Source: RPQJ01 sp035554635
GTDB taxonomy: Bacteria; Pseudomonadota; Gammaproteobacteria; Steroidobacterales; Steroidobacteraceae
Assembly: GCA_035554635.1 (NCBI GenBank)
Contig: DATMIB010000213.1
Location: 13,922-77,921 of the forward strand
Direction of reading: 5' to 3'
Length of the DNA stretch: 64,000 nt
In this document: positions 61,397 to 64,000 of the stretch, one piece after another
Position numbering within the stretch: the first letter of the stretch is position 1
Layout: each line of letters begins with the position of its first letter
Notes under the pieces: model-generated
The model's database searches: none
Told to the model about the DNA's origin: nothing
The model's input: the letters and a program-made list of their open reading frames with translations, nothing else
Made by a program: the position numbers and the translations under genes

Positions 61397-63994
61397 TCAC
61401 CGCGCGGCGTCGTCCTGCTCGAGCAGTTCCTTGAGCCGGTACAGCACGTCCAGGGCCGCACGCGGGCTCAGGCTTTCGGGGTCGACGCCCTCGAGCATCC
61501 GGCGCAGCAGCGACTCGGTTTCGTTGCGCGGGGGTTCGAGCAGCAGTGCCTGTTGCGGCGTCGGCGGCTGCGTCGCGTGCTCGCGACGCTCCAGTTCCTG
61601 CAGGTAGCGCCGTGCCTCCGTTATCACCGGGCGCGGCACGCCGGCCAGTCGTGCGACCTGCAAACCATAGCTCTGGTTCGCCGGCCCTTCCTTGACCGCG
61701 TGCAGGAACACCAGCTGGTCGCCGTGCTCGGTGGCGTCGAGGTGCACGTTCGCGCAGGCGGGCAGTTCGTCGGCCAGCGCCGTGAGCTCGAAGTAGTGCG
61801 TCGCGAACAACGTGAACGCGCCGAGCTCGCGACCGAGATGGCGCGCACAGGCCCAGGCGAGCGACAAGCCGTCGAACGTGCTCGTGCCGCGACCGATCTC
61901 GTCCATCAGCACGAGGCTGTCGCGCGTCGCGTTGTTGAGGATGTTCGCCGCCTCGGTCATCTCGACCATGAACGTCGAGCGTCCGCCCGCGAGGTCGTCG
62001 GCGGCGCCGATGCGCGTGAACACGCGGTCGACCGGCCCGATCCGCGCGGCTTCTGCCGGCACGTAGCTGCCGATGCCCGCGAGGATAACGATCAGCGCGG
62101 CCTGGCGCATGTAGGTCGACTTGCCGCCCATGTTCGGGCCGGTGACGACGAGCATGCGACGGCGGTCGTGCAGGTCGAGGTCGTTCGGCACGAACGGCCC
62201 GTCGAGGTGCTGCTCGACGACCAGGTGACGGCCGCCGCGGATCTCGATGCGTGACTCGTCGCAGAGCTCGGGCTTGACGAGCCGCAACCCCAGCGCGCGT
62301 TCGGCCAGGTTGGCGAGCACGTCGAGCGCCGCAAGCGCGGCCGCGGTCGACTGCAAGGCCGGCAGGCAATCGGTCAGCGTGTCGAGCAGCCCTTCGTAGA
62401 GTTCCCGTTCGCGCGCCATCGCACGGTCGCGCGCGCCGAGCACCTTGTCCTCGAACGTCTTGAGTTCGCTCGTGATGTAGCGTTCGGCGTTCTTGACGGT
62501 CTGGCGTCGCACCCAGTCGGCCGGCACCTTGTCGGCCTGGCTGCGACTGACCTCGATGTAATAGCCCTGCACGCGGTTGTAGCCGAACCGCAGGTTCTGG
62601 AACCCGGTGCGTTCCCGCTCGCGGTTCTCGAGGTCGAGCAGCGCCTCGTCGCTGTGCTCGCTGATGCGGCGCAGTTCGTCGAGGTCGGCGTCGAACCCGG
62701 GCGCGAAGACCCCACCCTCGCGCAGCAGTGCCGGTGGCGTCTCCACCAGCGCCCGTGCGAGATGCTCCTGCAGCGCCGGATGCGTGCCGACCTGGCCGGC
62801 CAGCCGCTGCAGCAGCGGTGCGTCGGCAACGGTCCCGAGTTGCGTCTGCAGGTCGGGCAGGCAGCCGAGCGCTTCGCGCAACTGGGCGAGGTCGCGTGGT
62901 CGCGCCGAGCGCAACGCGACACGGGCCAGGATTCGCTCGACGTCGCCGACCCGTCGCAGCAGGGCCTGCAGGTCGACGTGCGTGCCGCGCTCGATCAGCG
63001 TCTCGATCGCCTGCAGCCGCAACGCGCGCGGTTCGCGGCCGCGCAACGGGCGCTGGATCCAGCGCCGCAGTTCGCGACCGCCCATCGCGGTGGCAGTGCG
63101 GTCGAGCACGCCGATCAGCGTGCTGTCGGCGCGACCCGAGAGGCTCGTGTCCAGTTCGAGGTTGCGCCGGGTCGCCGCGTCGAGCAGCAACGCCTCGTCG
63201 CGCAGTTCGGTGCGGATGCCGCGCAGGTGCGGCAGCGCCGACTTCTGCGTCTCGCGCACGTAGTTGAGCAGGCAGCCGGCCGCGCCCGTGGCGAGGGGCA
63301 ACGCCTCGAGACCGAAGCCGGCGAGGTCGCGCGTGCCGAACTGCTCGCACAGCAGCCGGGCGGCGCTGGCAGTTTCGAAGTGCCACGGCGGACGCTGCCG
63401 CACGGTGAGGTCGGTGCGACCCGCGGGGCGCGTCGTGGCGGTTTCCGGCACCAGCAACTCGGCGGGTCGCAGCCGCTCCAGTTCGGCGGCGAGCGCTTCC
63501 TCGCCCTCGGCCTGCAGTGCCTGGAAGCGGCCGCTCGACAACTCGAGCCAGGCGAGGCCGAACCCGTCGGCGCCGGGGCAGATCGCCGCGAGCAGCGTGT
63601 CGCGTCGTTCTTCGAGCAGCGCATCGTCGGTGACCGTGCCCGGTGTCACGACGCGGACGACCTGGCGCTCGACCGGACCCTTGGACTTCGCCGGGTCGCC
63701 GATCTGTTCGCAGATCGCGACCGACTCGCCGCGCCGCACGGCGCGCGCGAGGTACGTGTCGAGCGTCTGCACGGGCACGCCCGCCATCGGGATCGGTTCG
63801 CCGCCCGACTGGCCGCGCGCGGTCAGCGTGATGTCGAGCAGGCGCGCGGCCCTGCGAGCGTCCTCGAAAAAGAGCTCGTAGAAATCCCCCATGCGATAGA
63901 ACAGCAGCACGTCCGGGTACTGCGCCTTGATGCGCAGGTACTGGGCCATGACGGGCGTGTGGGCAGCGGCCTTGTCGGGTCCGGAAGCGGTCAT
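61397..63994 (-). CDS. mutS: DNA mismatch repair protein MutS
   Basis: Recognises base mismatches and small loops and starts MutL-directed repair. The 865-residue protein is complete within six bases of the window end. The mismatch-reading N domain has the Phe-x-Glu motif in LFYRMGDFYELFFEDA (about 33-46), the clamp and lever domains follow, and the ATPase has GPNMGGKSTYMRQ (Walker A, about 620-632), DEIGRGTSTFDG (Walker B) and TLFATHYFELT. C-terminal residues include the short dimer/tetramer tail. The ATG at 63994 begins just before the conserved AAAHTPVMAQYL region. Confidence 0.98.
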   Translation of the reverse strand: MTASGPDKAAAHTPVMAQYLRIKAQYPDVLLFYRMGDFYELFFEDARRAARLLDITLTARGQSGGEPIPMAGVPVQTLDTYLARAVRRGESVAICEQIGDPAKSKGPVERQVVRVVTPGTVTDDALLEERRDTLLAAICPGADGFGLAWLELSSGRFQALQAEGEEALAAELERLRPAELLVPETATTRPAGRTDLTVRQRPPWHFETASAARLLCEQFGTRDLAGFGLEALPLATGAAGCLLNYVRETQKSALPHLRGIRTELRDEALLLDAATRRNLELDTSLSGRADSTLIGVLDRTATAMGGRELRRWIQRPLRGREPRALRLQAIETLIERGTHVDLQALLRRVGDVERILARVALRSARPRDLAQLREALGCLPDLQTQLGTVADAPLLQRLAGQVGTHPALQEHLARALVETPPALLREGGVFAPGFDADLDELRRISEHSDEALLDLENRERERTGFQNLRFGYNRVQGYYIEVSRSQADKVPADWVRRQTVKNAERYITSELKTFEDKVLGARDRAMARERELYEGLLDTLTDCLPALQSTAAALAALDVLANLAERALGLRLVKPELCDESRIEIRGGRHLVVEQHLDGPFVPNDLDLHDRRRMLVVTGPNMGGKSTYMRQAALIVILAGIGSYVPAEAARIGPVDRVFTRIGAADDLAGGRSTFMVEMTEAANILNNATRDSLVLMDEIGRGTSTFDGLSLAWACARHLGRELGAFTLFATHYFELTALADELPACANVHLDATEHGDQLVFLHAVKEGPANQSYGLQVARLAGVPRPVITEARRYLQELERREHATQPPTPQQALLLEPPRNETESLLRRMLEGVDPESLSPRAALDVLYRLKELLEQDDAAR

Positions 63995-64000
63995 GCGGGG

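Noticed and set aside
56810..62254. 1814-codon plus-strand open frame over the efflux operon and mutS
   Set aside because: Antisense shadow; no signal, domain or ribosome site, while the minus strand encodes clear AcrA, AcrB and MutS proteins.

Overview
The window is a contiguous piece of a high-GC gammaproteobacterial chromosome. The evidence is a divergent bamD / rluD-pgeF...clpB block as in enteric bacteria and pseudomonads, an FmdB-DUF502-aspS block, outer-membrane receptors and RND pumps of Gram-negative type, and PHA-granule genes. TonB receptor style, DUF3683 dehydrogenase and intergenic hairpin repeats suggest a relative of the Xanthomonadales, Steroidobacterales or Nevskiales, but I cannot fix the family. 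I see no rRNA, tRNA, transposase, prophage or CRISPR array; nearly all of the window looks like core or stable accessory chromosome.

Layout. 1-5.2 kb: two TonB-dependent receptors tail to tail, the first cut by the window edge. 5.4-8.1 kb: secreted DUF192 protein, a lipoprotein, a HAAS/sensor-like membrane protein and its PadR regulator. 8.2-11.8 kb: glycogen synthesis (glgC, glgA) flanking a LEA-type lipoprotein. 11.9-14.4 kb: Ada-like methyltransferase/regulator overlapping phaR, then a phasin and a MaoC dehydratase. 14.6-24.4 kb: cysK, a two-gene RND efflux operon, an M32 carboxypeptidase homologue with a damaged active site, ttcA and an amino-acid permease. 24.5-28.0 kb: a tightly overlapped three-gene operon (phosphatase fused to a degenerate ADP-ribosylglycohydrolase, zinc metallopeptidase, ATP-grasp ligase). 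28.2-34.6 kb: DksA-type factor, peptide deformylase, small Cys-rich proteins, M49 peptidase, pirin and a small outer-membrane protein. 34.7-41.5 kb: a giant FAD/Fe-S dehydrogenase and an NdvB/NdvC-like GH17-GT2 glucan synthase. 41.7-49.7 kb: bamD, rluD, pgeF, a ZIP transporter, two TonB-C-like genes and clpB. 49.8-53.6 kb: FmdB, DUF502, aspS and a lipase-like hydrolase. 53.6-55.4 kb: a cyclic-di-GMP riboswitch in front of a secreted Ig/glycosidase-like protein. 55.4-64 kb: a complete tripartite RND efflux operon and mutS.

Most notable: (i) the overlapped phosphatase/peptidase/ATP-grasp operon, a candidate undescribed peptide- or protein-modification system; (ii) the c-di-GMP-I riboswitch controlling a secreted matrix-type protein; (iii) a 114-bp inverted-repeat element present twice, 82 percent identical without gaps, both times exactly between converging genes and with compensatory changes in its hairpin; (iv) a second, widespread CTCTCCC hairpin family that acts as terminator and once seems to supply a ribosome binding site; (v) two probable pseudoenzymes (M32 peptidase and DraG domain) that have lost metal-binding residues.
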